The notes under the pieces are model-generated. The model saw only the letters and a list, made by a program, of their open reading frames with translations. It did not search any database and was not told the DNA's origin. A DNA stretch of 54,370 nt from an uncultured Lysobacterales bacterium (lineage in GTDB: Bacteria > Pseudomonadota > Gammaproteobacteria > Xanthomonadales > SZUA-36), in NCBI GenBank assembly GCA_937924405.1, contig CALDVW010000040.1:1-54370 (forward strand). The letters are read 5' to 3'. A program made the translations under genes and the position numbers. This document shows, piece by piece, positions 25,077 to 35,014 of the stretch. How positions within the stretch are numbered: the first letter of the stretch is position 1; the number at the start of each line of letters is the position of its first letter.

Positions 25077-25829
25077 TCAGGCTGCCTTCGGGGCCGCCTT
25101 CGGGGCCGCCTTCTTGGCAACCGGCTTCTTTACTGCAACTTTCCTGGGGGCAGCTTTCTTGGGCGCAGCTTTTACTGCCTTGGGCTTAACGACTGCTTTT
25201 GGCTTTGCCGCTGCTTTTGCCTTGGCTGGCTTTTTTGGCGCAGGTGCGATTTTCTTGTCCATGGCCGCTACTTTCCGCGACAGTGACTGGACACGCCTGT
25301 TCAGGCTGTCGATGTCATCACGGGTCGGCATGCCGAGGCGGTTCAGAACACCCGAGACGCGATCCTCAAAGAAATTTTCCAACTTGTCCCAGCCTTCAGT
25401 GGCTTGTTTGCGAACAACATCGGCCTGCTTTTCAACATCTTCCCGTTGCTTGCGAACAACATCAAAACGAGACTCTACATCGCCACGAAATTCGGAAACG
25501 CTTTTTTCCACTTCACCGCGAATGTCCTTCACACGGGTTTCCACTTCACCCCGGAAATCCTTGACGCGAGTTTCGAGCTCATCACGGACGTCTTCAAATG
25601 CGACTTCGACATCTTTGCGAGTGCGTTTTTCTATCTTGACTCCTTCCTTGACCAGTTTGTCAAAGAACTTATTACCCTGATCGATGAACTTTTCACCTTC
25701 CTTCTGGGCAACACTTAATGCTCCGAGTCCAGCCAGCCAAATCTCCCTTGCTGAATCAGCAACAGGATTATCAGCCTTGCGAACAGCGGGCTTACGTTGT
25801 ACTTTCTTTTTCAATTTCTTGGTAGCCAT
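25077..25829 (-). CDS. Phasin family PHA-granule protein with Lys/Ala/Pro-rich tail (PhaF-like)
   Basis: A 250-residue protein. A phasin domain (about 22-70, REIWLAGLGALSVAQKEGEKF) leads into a long amphipathic coiled coil with repeated VKDFRGEVE/VKDIRGEVE units, then a histone-H1-like tail of KPKA/KKAAP repeats from about 195. PhaF-type proteins coat PHA granules and bind DNA nonspecifically through the tail, helping segregate granules. No phaC or phaZ is in the window. The gene has its own terminator and a 208-bp AT-rich upstream region shared with the divergent HerA-like gene. Confidence 0.88.
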   Translation of the reverse strand: MATKKLKKKVQRKPAVRKADNPVADSAREIWLAGLGALSVAQKEGEKFIDQGNKFFDKLVKEGVKIEKRTRKDVEVAFEDVRDELETRVKDFRGEVETRVKDIRGEVEKSVSEFRGDVESRFDVVRKQREDVEKQADVVRKQATEGWDKLENFFEDRVSGVLNRLGMPTRDDIDSLNRRVQSLSRKVAAMDKKIAPAPKKPAKAKAAAKPKAVVKPKAVKAAPKKAAPRKVAVKKPVAKKAAPKAAPKAA

Positions 25830-26037
25830 TACATCCTCCTAAACGAGTGATTTATCCAATTGACGGGTATATTCTAGGAGCTGGAATTAGAGCAATCACA
25901 CTAAAAAGGCACAGACTGAATATCCAGAGTGACAATTGCCTTCGGAATAGCATAAAAGCGTTTGAAACGCGTAGTTAATACTTTACAAAATATTCTATTT
26001 ATCATAGTGTTATTTTAGATTTTGACAGGGAAGTATC

Positions 26038-27681
26038 ATGATCAGCGAAAAAAATACCCTTATCGGCCACCTGGTCGAAACCAATGGCTCGGATTTCGTG
26101 GCTCAGTTGATATCCGAAGATGAAGGATATATTCCGGAGCTCACCATCGACGGCGTGAACGTGCGGATCGGCCAGGTGGGCTCTTACCTGATGGTGAGAC
26201 AGTCGGGTACATACGTCCTGGTTATCGTCGAAAGCATGTGGCAGGAAGTCGACCTGGGAGGGACTTTGCTGCGCATGGCCCGGGTCAATCCTCTGGGTGA
26301 AATTACCGCCAAGGGCGGGTTCAATCGCGGGGTGGCGCATTTTCCGACCACCGGCGCCGAGCTGCACCTGGTGACGGGTGCTACCCTCGCGCTGTTATTT
26401 TCCAAGTACAGCGCCGCTGATTTCAAAGTCGGTAAACTAAGTTCCTTCGATTCGGTTGATGTGTTTATCGATCCGGATGCCTTTTTTGGCCGTCATGCGG
26501 CTATCCTGGGACAATCCGGCTCCGGTAAATCATGGTCCGTAACCAGTTTTATACAATCCACGCTCAGTGCAATGCCCAACGCCCATATCATCATCCTCGA
26601 TTTGCATGGTGAATATGGCACCAAGGACTGGGATCCCAGCACAAAGCCGCCTTTCCCAGCCGGTAAAGTGCGCTGCATCAAGGCCAGCGACCTGGAAATT
26701 CCTTATTGGTTGCTGACCTACGAAGAACTGATCGAGTTGCTTATCGACGACGATGACCCCAATGCTTCTGTCCAAATCGCTTTTCTGCGCGGGTCGCTGC
26801 TCGAATTGAAGAGAGAAGCGAACGAACATTTGAACATCGGTCACATTACCGTGGATTCCCCCATCTATTTTTCGCTGGAAGACCTGCTGCAGCGTTTTAA
26901 GAACGCAAATGAAACCACCGCTGATTTCGGCAAGACAAAAACGGCTTTGACCGGTAAATTCGACCAATTGCTGGTAAAACTGCAGAGCCGTCTCAATGAC
27001 ACGCGCTATGATTTCCTTATGAAACCTCAGAAAAGAACTTCATCAGAGTCTTTGCCCGGCCTGATGAGGGACTTTGTCGGCCTCGGTGAAGAAAATGCGA
27101 AAGTAACCGTCCTGGATCTGAGCTCGGTTCCATTCGATGTTCACCCCACCGTCACGGCGCAAATCGGACGATTGGCCTTTGAGTTCAACTACTGGAACCC
27201 GAAATGCCGGGAGTTCCCCATCTTCCTGGTCGCCGAAGAAGCACATGCCTATATTCCCAGGGTGGGCGCCGCAGGACACCAGGGCGCCCGCCGCAGCTTC
27301 GAGCGAATCGCCAAGGCCGGCCGGAAATACGCAGTCGGTCTCTGCGTGGTCAGCCAGCGCCCGAATGAATTGTCCGAGACGGTACTGTCCCAGTGCAGTA
27401 CTTTTGTCTGTCTGCGGATCACCAACCCGGATGATCAGGAGTACGTCCGGGCACTGGTTCCTGACGCTGCCCGGGGCATTCTGGAAGCGTTGACGTCCCT
27501 GGCCCAGGGCGAAGCCATCGCTACCGGCGAGGGCGTTCCCATGCCAGTCCGTTTTCGCGTCACCATGCCGGATCCGCCGCCGAACGCGCAGGATATCGAG
27601 TATGCCGGCATGTGGGCCAAAGGCCCCGAAGACACGGATGTGGAACACATCGTCGATTGCTGGCGCCGTCAGAAACGCTAA
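26038..27681 (+). CDS. HerA-like hexameric ATPase (DUF87), stand-alone
   Basis: A 547-residue cytoplasmic ATPase. The N-terminal HAS-barrel region (about 1-110) resembles HerA. Walker A is G158-QSGSGKS, followed by IIILDLHGEYG. The Walker B/catalytic Glu region is FLVAEEAHAYIP, with an arginine-rich AGRKYAVGLCVVSQRP sensor. HerA proteins pump DNA, often with a NurA nuclease or, in defence systems, with SIR2, DUF4297 or similar effectors. No such partner is adjacent: the neighbours are phasin and purF. AGGGAAG precedes the ATG. The role is therefore open: repair, conjugation-like transport or defence. Confidence 0.85.
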   Translation: MISEKNTLIGHLVETNGSDFVAQLISEDEGYIPELTIDGVNVRIGQVGSYLMVRQSGTYVLVIVESMWQEVDLGGTLLRMARVNPLGEITAKGGFNRGVAHFPTTGAELHLVTGATLALLFSKYSAADFKVGKLSSFDSVDVFIDPDAFFGRHAAILGQSGSGKSWSVTSFIQSTLSAMPNAHIIILDLHGEYGTKDWDPSTKPPFPAGKVRCIKASDLEIPYWLLTYEELIELLIDDDDPNASVQIAFLRGSLLELKREANEHLNIGHITVDSPIYFSLEDLLQRFKNANETTADFGKTKTALTGKFDQLLVKLQSRLNDTRYDFLMKPQKRTSSESLPGLMRDFVGLGEENAKVTVLDLSSVPFDVHPTVTAQIGRLAFEFNYWNPKCREFPIFLVAEEAHAYIPRVGAAGHQGARRSFERIAKAGRKYAVGLCVVSQRPNELSETVLSQCSTFVCLRITNPDDQEYVRALVPDAARGILEALTSLAQGEAIATGEGVPMPVRFRVTMPDPPPNAQDIEYAGMWAKGPEDTDVEHIVDCWRRQKR

Positions 27682-27688
27682 CGGGGCC

Positions 27689-29185
27689 TTAGCTGGCTAG
27701 TTGAACGGAGTTCTCAATCCGGCGCTCGGCCTTGGCCTGGTCTGATCGCTGCAGTTTGATTTTATCAAGGTAGCCATCGTCTACACCGGTAATGTACTCG
27801 CCAGAGAAACAGGAAGTATCGAACTGCAGGATACGTTCGTTTCCTTCCCGGCAAGCCTCGATGAGATCGGCCAGATCCTGATAGATGAGCCAGTCAGCGC
27901 CCAGTTCCTTTTCGATTTCCTTTTCATTCCGGCCGCTGGCAATCAACTCGTCGGGGGCCGGCATGTCGATTCCGTAGATGTTCGGGTAACGAACCGGGGG
28001 AGCTGCAGACGCGAAGTAGACCTTGTTGGCCCCCGCATCCCGGGCCATCTGGATGATTTTTCTGGACGTTGTGCCTCGAACGATTGAATCATCGACGATC
28101 AGCACATTTTTATTTTTAAATTCGAGATCAATTGCATTGAGTTTCTGCCGTACCGATTTCTTGCGCAACTTCTGTCCCGGCATGATGAATGTCCGACCAA
28201 TATAACGGTTCTTGATAAAGCCCTCGCGGTACTTCACGTCCAGGTCATAAGCAAGTGGCAGCGCCGCGGTACGGCTGGTATCAGGAACGGGTATCACGAC
28301 ATCGATGTCATGATCCGGCCTTTCCTGCAGAATTTTCCGGGCCAGGGCCTGCCCCATGCGCAGGCGCGCCTTGTACACTGAAATGTCATCGAGCAGGGAA
28401 TCAGGCCTGGCAAAATACACGAACTCAAAAATGCAGGGTGACAAATCATGCCGGTTCGGGCTGACATGAGTGTGCAATTCGCCGTTCAGGCTGATAAACA
28501 CCGATTCACCCGGCGCCACGTCGCGCATCAGACTGAATCCGAGCACATCCAGCGCCACGCTTTCAGAGGCCAGCGCGTACTCTGTCCCGGCCTCGCTTTC
28601 CCGGAAACCAATGACCATGGGCCGGATACCATGCGGATCACGGAAACCGAGCAACCCGTGCCCGCAGATAAGGGCGACTGCTGAATATGCTCCGTCGCAG
28701 CGCCTGTAGACGGTGTCGACCGCCGAGAAAATGTGCTCCGGCCGCAAATTCGCCGGGTTCTGATTCTGTAATTCGTGTGCAAGCACATTCAGCAACAGCT
28801 CAGAATCGGACTTGGTATTGAGATGACGGCGGTCGCTGTCGAACAGTTCCTGAGTAAGCTTTTCAGTATTGATCAGGTTGCCGTTGTGACCCAGGGCGAT
28901 TCCGTATGGCGAGTTGACGTAAAAAGGCTGGGCCTCCGACGAATCATCCATCCCTGCCGTTGGGTAGCGGGCGTGGCCGATGCCGACATGGCCGGTCAAA
29001 TCCACCATGTTCGCCGGCTGGAATACATCTCTCACCAGCCCGCTGGCTTTATGAAGCTTGATCTGGGAACCGTCCAGCGTGGCGATGCCGGCGGCATCCT
29101 GGCCCCGGTGCTGCAGCATGGTCAAAGCGTCGTAAAGTGCTGGAGCGACCTCGCTCGTCCCGACGATTCCTACGATTCCGCACAT
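27689..29185 (-). CDS. purF: Amidophosphoribosyltransferase
   Basis: First committed enzyme of purine synthesis, making phosphoribosylamine from PRPP and glutamine. The 498-residue protein begins MCGIVGIVGTSE, so Cys2 is the N-terminal nucleophile of the glutaminase domain, with no propeptide. The PRPP-binding loop is NVLIVDDSIVRGTTSRKI near residue 360. It is downstream of cvpA (15-bp gap), the classical cvpA-purF pair, and ends the minus-strand block. It faces the HerA-like gene across a 7-bp convergent gap. Confidence 0.97.
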   Translation of the reverse strand: MCGIVGIVGTSEVAPALYDALTMLQHRGQDAAGIATLDGSQIKLHKASGLVRDVFQPANMVDLTGHVGIGHARYPTAGMDDSSEAQPFYVNSPYGIALGHNGNLINTEKLTQELFDSDRRHLNTKSDSELLLNVLAHELQNQNPANLRPEHIFSAVDTVYRRCDGAYSAVALICGHGLLGFRDPHGIRPMVIGFRESEAGTEYALASESVALDVLGFSLMRDVAPGESVFISLNGELHTHVSPNRHDLSPCIFEFVYFARPDSLLDDISVYKARLRMGQALARKILQERPDHDIDVVIPVPDTSRTAALPLAYDLDVKYREGFIKNRYIGRTFIMPGQKLRKKSVRQKLNAIDLEFKNKNVLIVDDSIVRGTTSRKIIQMARDAGANKVYFASAAPPVRYPNIYGIDMPAPDELIASGRNEKEIEKELGADWLIYQDLADLIEACREGNERILQFDTSCFSGEYITGVDDGYLDKIKLQRSDQAKAERRIENSVQLAS

Positions 29186-29200
29186 CTTGACTGCCCCTGA

Positions 29201-29809
29201 TTATCCGGCGTCTGCTCCGTCGCGCGAAATAGTACCACGCCCGGCATCTGCCGTTGCTTGATTATTATCAGCTTCTTTATCTTCCGGTTCCGTCGAATCT
29301 TTGTCATCCGGTTCTTCCGGCTCAAACTCGAGGTGCTCACTGACCGACTCGGGAAGAAACCCGGTTGTCCATTCGACCAGCGGCAGCATTCTTTGTATGG
29401 TTTGAGAATCCTTCCACCAGGGATCAGCCGGAATCGGAGTAAATCCCGCAACCAGCAGCACCGCAACTACGAGCACCAGGCCCCTGGCTGCCCCGAAAAC
29501 GCCACCCAGCAAGCGATCTGTCCCACTCAGGCCGGTCGTCTCGACCAGCCTGCCCAGCAGGTAGTTCAGCAATCCACCGAGCAGGAGAACCGTCACGAAA
29601 AGCCCAGTAAATCCCATCGCTGTCCGGGCCGAAGGCAGGGTGACAGCGTCTTCCATCCAGGCCGCTACATCACCTGCAAAATGGTAGGCGACCAGGAAAG
29701 CCGCCGCCCATACCAGGAGGGAAAATACTTCCTTGATGAACCCCCGCAGAGCGCCGACCACAACCGAAATGGCAATAACGGCCAGAATGGCATAGTCGGG
29801 CCAACCCAT
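29201..29809 (-). CDS. cvpA: CvpA family inner-membrane protein
   Basis: A 202-residue membrane protein with four hydrophobic helices (MGWPDYAILAVIAISVVVGALRG at the start, then about 25-45, 62-85 and 100-122). The conserved GxFGAARGLVLV segment marks CvpA. It was named for colicin V production; a role in envelope homeostasis is proposed. The acidic Asp/Glu-rich C-terminal tail from about 160 is longer than in many homologues. It begins directly after the SPOR protein stop and precedes purF. Confidence 0.93.
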   Translation of the reverse strand: MGWPDYAILAVIAISVVVGALRGFIKEVFSLLVWAAAFLVAYHFAGDVAAWMEDAVTLPSARTAMGFTGLFVTVLLLGGLLNYLLGRLVETTGLSGTDRLLGGVFGAARGLVLVVAVLLVAGFTPIPADPWWKDSQTIQRMLPLVEWTTGFLPESVSEHLEFEPEEPDDKDSTEPEDKEADNNQATADAGRGTISRDGADAG

Positions 29810-30757
29810 TCAGTTTGCACTCATCACCACGCCGTCGAGCGACATACTCTCTCTGACCTGCTGATCGGCGCTGATGGCATCTTCACGTTGTAGATATGGT
29901 CCAATTCGTACCCGGTATATGGTCGACCCCGAACGGCTCACTGCTTCCTTGTACGCCGACAGTGACTGCAGCCGAAGCCGCGCAACCAGGTTGTCAGCGT
30001 TTGCCGCACTGGCAAAACTACCCACCTGCACCACCCAGCGCACCAGCGGGTCTGACGGAGACGTTAGTTCGGCAGTTTTCTCCGGTTGCAGGTCCATGAC
30101 ACGGGGTTTGATGCCGTCAAATTGTGACCGGATCCTGGTGACCATGCTATTGGCTTCTGACTCACTGGCAAATGGGCCGACGCGGACACGGTGAAGCGTT
30201 CCGACGTCGGACTTGATGCTATCCGTCATTACGCTGTATCCGTAATCGCGTAAAGCCTGTGACAGACGTGTGGCGTTGTCAACGGCGCCAAAACTGGCAA
30301 CCTGAACAATATAGCGTCCAGAGTTATCGACGGCCGGAGCCGCCGGAGGAGGAGTTACCGGTTGGGTTTCTGCCTCGTTCGGAGAGCTTTCTACAAGTGG
30401 CGTCTGTTCCGGCTCGCGATCCGGGATATCAACCTTTGGCAAGGGCTGGCGATCTGCTTCGGACCCGGCTACCGGACGGGTATCCAATGACGGCGGAGGC
30501 GCCGGTGAAGGCGTGGGTGCAGGCAACCCTTTAACCACTGCCGGTTTCGTTTCATTCTGCCGGGGGGCAGGTGTCTCGCCGATGGGGTATCTCCTGGTCT
30601 CGAAATCCAGCTCCGGCGGCTGCGGAGGCAGTTCAATTGTCTGTGATTCCGGGGCTCCCTCATCAGGACGGCCGCCGAGCAACATCGGTAACACAATTAC
30701 CGCGAGAGCAATCAGCACACTGGCGCCAACCAGGCGTTGTTTTAGTGCTATATCCAT
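29810..30757 (-). CDS. SPOR-domain protein with two SPOR repeats (DedD-like position)
   Basis: A 315-residue bitopic protein with one N-terminal helix (about 8-29), a Pro/Glu-rich periplasmic linker (about 30-145) and two SPOR domains. These are YIVQVASFGAVDNATRLSQ (about 148-220) and WVVQVGSFASAANADNLVA (about 238-313). SPOR domains bind denuded glycan strands at the division septum. The position between folC and cvpA is that of dedD, whose product normally has one SPOR domain, so the duplicated repeat is a variant. Confidence 0.9.
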   Translation of the reverse strand: MDIALKQRLVGASVLIALAVIVLPMLLGGRPDEGAPESQTIELPPQPPELDFETRRYPIGETPAPRQNETKPAVVKGLPAPTPSPAPPPSLDTRPVAGSEADRQPLPKVDIPDREPEQTPLVESSPNEAETQPVTPPPAAPAVDNSGRYIVQVASFGAVDNATRLSQALRDYGYSVMTDSIKSDVGTLHRVRVGPFASESEANSMVTRIRSQFDGIKPRVMDLQPEKTAELTSPSDPLVRWVVQVGSFASAANADNLVARLRLQSLSAYKEAVSRSGSTIYRVRIGPYLQREDAISADQQVRESMSLDGVVMSAN

Positions 30758-30761
30758 TTTC

Positions 30762-32066
30762 CTAGGTCACCCGTTTCCCGGCCTGGTCTGGGGATTCTAG
30801 CAGTATCCGGCTCTGCATAGCATCAGCGGCGGTTGCAAATGAACCAAAAACGAGTATGCCATCGAATTTTTCCGAATCTGACAGGGCTGCCTCGAGCGCT
30901 GTTTCCACCCGCTGGTGGACCTGGTACTGCCCCGGCTCGAGGGTATTAACCAGCCGGCTGGCCAGCGCCTCTCCCGACTGACCCCTGCCGCCATCGATCC
31001 CGGCCAGATACCAGGCTGAAATGACGGACTCCAATTCCCTGACCACAAGCACTGCATCCTTGTCCGCAAGCATGGCCAGAACGGCCCTGTACCGCTGGAT
31101 GTTTTCATTCTCCCGAATGCGCATCAATGCACTGGCCACCGCCCGCGCGGCCATCGGGTTGTGCCCGACATCAATCCAGATCGCCGGCTGCTCACGGACC
31201 CGCTCGAGCCGGCCACGCAACTCAACAGACTGCAGTCCACTGAACAGTGCTTCGGGTTTTTTTGCGGCTTCGGGATGCCGGACCAGAACGGCAGCGATCG
31301 CCGTGGCCATGTTATTCAATTGGTGTGGCCCGTCCAGAACCGGCAATGGAACGGGGAATTCATGTTTACCCATCCTGAACCGCGTTCCCCCGCCTGCTGC
31401 TTCAATGAAGAAATCAATCCCGAGGCGTCGCAGCCTGGCGGCGTTTCGCCGGGCGCTTTCAACAATGCTTTCGGGCGGGGTTTTTTCTCCGCAAACAACA
31501 TCCTGTCGCGGCCGGATGATGCCTGCTTTTTCACGCCCGATGCTGACCAGGTCATCCCCCAGGTAATCCTGGTGGTCCAGACCGATCGGTGTAATCACGG
31601 CGCAATCCGCATCCAGCAGATTGACGGCATCCAGGCGTCCGCCCAGCCCAACTTCCATCACGGCACAATCGATATCCGAACGGGCCATGAGGGAAAAAGC
31701 AGCCAGCGTACCGAACTCGAAATAACTCAGGCTGACTCCACCGCGCGCCCGTTCGACGGTTTCGAATGCCTGGAGCAGGTCCTGATCAGAAACAATCTGT
31801 CCGTTCAGCTGCACTCGCTCGTTGTATTGAACCAGGTGAGGAGTGGTGTAACTGCCGCATCGATAGCCAAGGGCGCTGAGCAGGGAGCAGATAGTGGCGA
31901 CTGTCGATCCCTTGCCGTTCGTTCCTGCCACGACAAAGATCTCAGCAGCAGGGACTGGCGACCCCATTCTCTGCCAGACTTCGCGGCAGCGGTTCAGCCC
32001 GAGATCGATCGCCAGGGGGTGCCGGTGTTCCAGCAATGTCAGCCAGTCGGCCAGGTTTTGCGGCAT
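30762..32066 (-). CDS. folC: Bifunctional folylpolyglutamate / dihydrofolate synthase
   Basis: A 434-residue Mur-ligase-like enzyme adding glutamate to dihydropteroate and folates. The P-loop is VAGTNGKGSTVATICSLL near residue 45, with downstream HxPHLVQYNERVQLNG and FSVDH-type region GLDHQDYLGDDLVSIGREKAGI. I use the ATG at 32066, which has GTGGG seven bases ahead; a GTG at 32078 is possible. It sits between accD (22-bp gap) and the SPOR gene, as in other Gammaproteobacteria. Confidence 0.95.
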   Translation of the reverse strand: MPQNLADWLTLLEHRHPLAIDLGLNRCREVWQRMGSPVPAAEIFVVAGTNGKGSTVATICSLLSALGYRCGSYTTPHLVQYNERVQLNGQIVSDQDLLQAFETVERARGGVSLSYFEFGTLAAFSLMARSDIDCAVMEVGLGGRLDAVNLLDADCAVITPIGLDHQDYLGDDLVSIGREKAGIIRPRQDVVCGEKTPPESIVESARRNAARLRRLGIDFFIEAAGGGTRFRMGKHEFPVPLPVLDGPHQLNNMATAIAAVLVRHPEAAKKPEALFSGLQSVELRGRLERVREQPAIWIDVGHNPMAARAVASALMRIRENENIQRYRAVLAMLADKDAVLVVRELESVISAWYLAGIDGGRGQSGEALASRLVNTLEPGQYQVHQRVETALEAALSDSEKFDGILVFGSFATAADAMQSRILLESPDQAGKRVT

Positions 32067-32088
32067 AGAAGAACCCACTTAGTGTCGC

Positions 32089-32985
32089 CTATGCTTTGGG
32101 GTTGACAACCTCTCCACTGACCGGCTTGGGTCGCTCCCCCCCGGACATCAACTCGAGCAGGGCGGAAATCTTGTCGCGCAATTGGCGCCGGTCGACAATC
32201 ATGTCGACTGCACCCTTTTCGAGCAGAAATTCACTGCGTTGGAATCCTTCCGGCAACTTTTCCCGGACCGTCTGTTCAATCACGCGTGGACCGGCAAACC
32301 CGATCAGGGCACGTGGTTCGGCGATATTGACATCGCCCAGCATACCCAGGCTGGCGGAAACCCCGCCCGTGGTCGGGTGTGTCAGGACGGAAATGTAAGG
32401 AAGGCCCTCTTCCGCCATCCGCCCCAGGACAGCGCTGGTTTTTGCCATTTGCATCAAAGACAACAACCCTTCCTGCATGCGGGCGCCGCCCGTGGCGGAA
32501 AAACAGACCAGTGGCGCTTTCATGCGCAGGCATTCCTGCCCCGAACGGGCAAATTTTTCTCCTACCACCGAGCCCATGGAACCACCCATGTATCCGAATT
32601 CAAAGGCGCAGGCAACTATGTCCCGGCCATTGAGCTTTCCGGCAAATGAAATCAACGCATCTTTTTCCCCGGTCTTTTTTTGCGCGGCGGCGATGCGATC
32701 CCGATACTTCTTGCTATCCCGAAACTTGAGAGGATCCATCGGTTCCAGGCGGCTCGCTATCTCACGGTTCTCGCCAGGATCGAGAAACTGTTCCAGCCGG
32801 ACCCTTGCTTTCAGGGGCATGTGGCTGTTGCACTTGGGGCAAACTGAAAGGTTTCGTTCCAACTCCGGGCGGTAAAGCACGGCTGCACAGTCTCCACACT
32901 TTGTCCAGAGCCCTTCCGGGACGGTGCGTTTGCTGCCGCCTTCGGTTCGGATACGTGAAGGCATTAATTTCTGGAACCAGCTCAT
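32089..32985 (-). CDS. accD: Acetyl-CoA carboxylase carboxyltransferase subunit beta
   Basis: A 298-residue subunit that transfers carboxybiotin's carboxyl group to acetyl-CoA in fatty-acid synthesis. The N-terminal Cys4 zinc finger uses C30, C33, C49 and C52. The crotonase-fold core includes [20 protein letters not shown] and [17 protein letters not shown]. The ATG overlaps the trpA stop by 4 bp. The partner accA is not in the window. Confidence 0.97.
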   Translation of the reverse strand: MSWFQKLMPSRIRTEGGSKRTVPEGLWTKCGDCAAVLYRPELERNLSVCPKCNSHMPLKARVRLEQFLDPGENREIASRLEPMDPLKFRDSKKYRDRIAAAQKKTGEKDALISFAGKLNGRDIVACAFEFGYMGGSMGSVVGEKFARSGQECLRMKAPLVCFSATGGARMQEGLLSLMQMAKTSAVLGRMAEEGLPYISVLTHPTTGGVSASLGMLGDVNIAEPRALIGFAGPRVIEQTVREKLPEGFQRSEFLLEKGAVDMIVDRRQLRDKISALLELMSGGERPKPVSGEVVNPKA

Positions 32986-33794
32986 AGTCTGCTATTGTCC
33001 ATGGCCTCGCGAATGGGTGCAAGAAAGCGTAATGCCCGCTGACATGCTTCATCACAGGATGGTGAATCGCTCAACTGCTCGATCAATGCACTGCCAATCA
33101 CAACACCATCAGCCAGTCCGGCTACCGCAGCGGCGCTTTCCGGTCCCTTAATACCAAAACCAACGGCAAGTGGCAGGTCAGTATGGGAGCGCAACTCCCT
33201 GACCGGCTCTTCCAGGCTGGTTTCTTCCAGCCGGTTGGCACCGGTAATGCCCTTGAAGGATACATAGTAGATGTAACCCCTGGCCTGCGAGGCAATCCGC
33301 TCCATCCGCTGCGCGGTCGTTGTCGGCGCGACCAGGCAGATCGGGTAGATGCCATGTTCATCCAGATGGCTCCTCAGGTGGCCCATTTCCTCCGGCGGAC
33401 AATCCACCATCAGTATTCCGTCTACGCCAGCATCTTCTGCATCACGCGCAAATTCTGCGTGGCCATACCGCTCGATCGGATTGAGGTAACCCATCAGCAC
33501 CACCGGAGTCTGTTGGTCCTGAGTCCGGAATTCACGCACCATATCCAGCACCAGACGTGTGGAGACGCCTCTTGAAATAGCTCGTTCACTGGCCGCCTGG
33601 ATCACCGGCCCATCGGCCGCTGGATCGGAGAACGGCACACCCAGTTCCAGCACATCGGCGCCCGCCCGGGCCAAAGCATGCATGATGGAAGGAGTCCAGG
33701 CGGGGTCGGGATACCCGGCCGTGACAAACGGAATCAGCGCCGTTCTTCCTGCGCCTGCAAGTGCATTGAAGCGCTCGTCAATTCGGTTGCTCAC
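32982..33794 (-). CDS. trpA: Tryptophan synthase alpha subunit
   Basis: A 270-residue TIM barrel that cleaves indole-3-glycerol phosphate. Catalytic acids match E50 ([12 protein letters not shown]) and D61 (AADGP), as in the Escherichia coli enzyme. The phosphate-binding segment is [13 protein letters not shown]. It overlaps trpB upstream and accD downstream by 4 bp each, so trpB-trpA-accD translation is probably coupled. Confidence 0.97.
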   Translation of the reverse strand: MSNRIDERFNALAGAGRTALIPFVTAGYPDPAWTPSIMHALARAGADVLELGVPFSDPAADGPVIQAASERAISRGVSTRLVLDMVREFRTQDQQTPVVLMGYLNPIERYGHAEFARDAEDAGVDGILMVDCPPEEMGHLRSHLDEHGIYPICLVAPTTTAQRMERIASQARGYIYYVSFKGITGANRLEETSLEEPVRELRSHTDLPLAVGFGIKGPESAAAVAGLADGVVIGSALIEQLSDSPSCDEACQRALRFLAPIREAMDNSRL

Positions 33795-35014
33795 AGTGAG
33801 ATCCCCTCCAGTTCTGCAACGGTTTGGACATCCTTGTCACCCCGTCCCGATAAATTAACCAAAACGGTCTGGTCCGGGCGCATCTCTGCTGCCAGCTTCA
33901 ATCCCTGCGCAACTGCGTGGCTGCTTTCCAGGGCGGGCAAAATTCCCTCGAGACGGGTCAGCTTGTGAAATGCGTCCATTGCTTCATCATCGGTGATACC
34001 GACATATTGAGCCCGGCCGGTATCCTTGAGCCAGGCATGTTCCGGCCCAACCCCCGGATAATCCAGCCCCGCGGAAACCGAATGGGTATGTTCGATTTGA
34101 CCGGCGTCGTCGTCCATCAGGTAGGTCCGGCATCCATGCAGAACACCAGGCCGACCGGCACACAGTGACGCGGCATGTTGCCCGGTATGGAGACCGTGCC
34201 CGGCTGCCTCGACTCCTACCATGCGGACATCGTCGTCTCCGATGAAGGGATGAAACAGGCCGAGTGCATTGGAGCCCCCCCCTACACAGGCCACCAGAAC
34301 GTCCGGCAAGGTGTCGTACTGCTCCACCATCTGGCGCCGGGCCTCACGGCCAACAACGGCGTTGAAATCCCGAACCATCACCGGGTAAGGATGAGCGCCG
34401 GCCACGGTGCCAATGATGTAAAAGGTGTCATCGACGTTCGTGACCCAGTCCCTCATCGCTTCGTTGAGAGCATCCTTTAAGGTCTGGGAGCCCGAGGTTA
34501 CCGGGCGCACTTCGGCACCAAGCAATTTCATCCTGAATACGTTAATGGCCTGGCGATGTATATCCACCTCACCCATGTAAACCACGCACGATTTACCCAT
34601 ACGCGCGGCCACGGTGGCAGATGCGACTCCATGCTGCCCGGCGCCGGTCTCGGCGATAATCCTGGATTTTCCCATGTGATCGGCCAGCAGCGCCTGGCCC
34701 ACAGTGTTGTTGATCTTGTGTGCGCCCGTGTGGTTAAGGTCTTCACGCTTGAGAAAAATACGGGCCCCTCCCGCCAATTCGGTCAGGCGGCTGGCGAAAT
34801 AGATGGGGGACGGACGGCCCACATAATGTGCAAGATCCGCGTCGAGCCGGGCCATGAATTCATCATCGTCGCGCCAGCGGAAGTAGGCTTCTTTCAATTC
34901 TTCATGCGCATGGATCAGGGTTTCCGATACGTAGATACCCCCGTAGGGGCCGAAATGGCCATGCTCATCCGGCTCGAATGAAACCGGGGCTGATTTTTCA
35001 GTTTCAATACTCAC
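33791..35014 (-). CDS. trpB: Tryptophan synthase beta subunit
   Basis: A 407-residue PLP enzyme that condenses indole with serine. PLP lysine K100 lies in [15 protein letters not shown], and the phosphate loop is [12 protein letters not shown]. The ORF is open to 35092, but I choose the GTG at 35014 ([15 protein letters not shown]). It has AGAGAGG about 5 bases upstream, gives the normal family length, and limits the overlap with the trpF end to 11 bp rather than about 89 bp. Confidence 0.95.
   Translation of the reverse strand: MSIETEKSAPVSFEPDEHGHFGPYGGIYVSETLIHAHEELKEAYFRWRDDDEFMARLDADLAHYVGRPSPIYFASRLTELAGGARIFLKREDLNHTGAHKINNTVGQALLADHMGKSRIIAETGAGQHGVASATVAARMGKSCVVYMGEVDIHRQAINVFRMKLLGAEVRPVTSGSQTLKDALNEAMRDWVTNVDDTFYIIGTVAGAHPYPVMVRDFNAVVGREARRQMVEQYDTLPDVLVACVGGGSNALGLFHPFIGDDDVRMVGVEAAGHGLHTGQHAASLCAGRPGVLHGCRTYLMDDDAGQIEHTHSVSAGLDYPGVGPEHAWLKDTGRAQYVGITDDEAMDAFHKLTRLEGILPALESSHAVAQGLKLAAEMRPDQTVLVNLSGRGDKDVQTVAELEGISL

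Noticed and set aside
25077-25240. Tandem short repeats that could be taken for a satellite or CRISPR-like array
   Set aside because: They are the Lys/Ala/Pro codon repeats of the phasin tail. No array with constant repeats and variable spacers occurs in the window.
31161-32105. 314-codon open frame antisense to folC
   Set aside because: It lies fully opposite a certain gene, has no family signature, and its composition is explained by the codon bias of folC.
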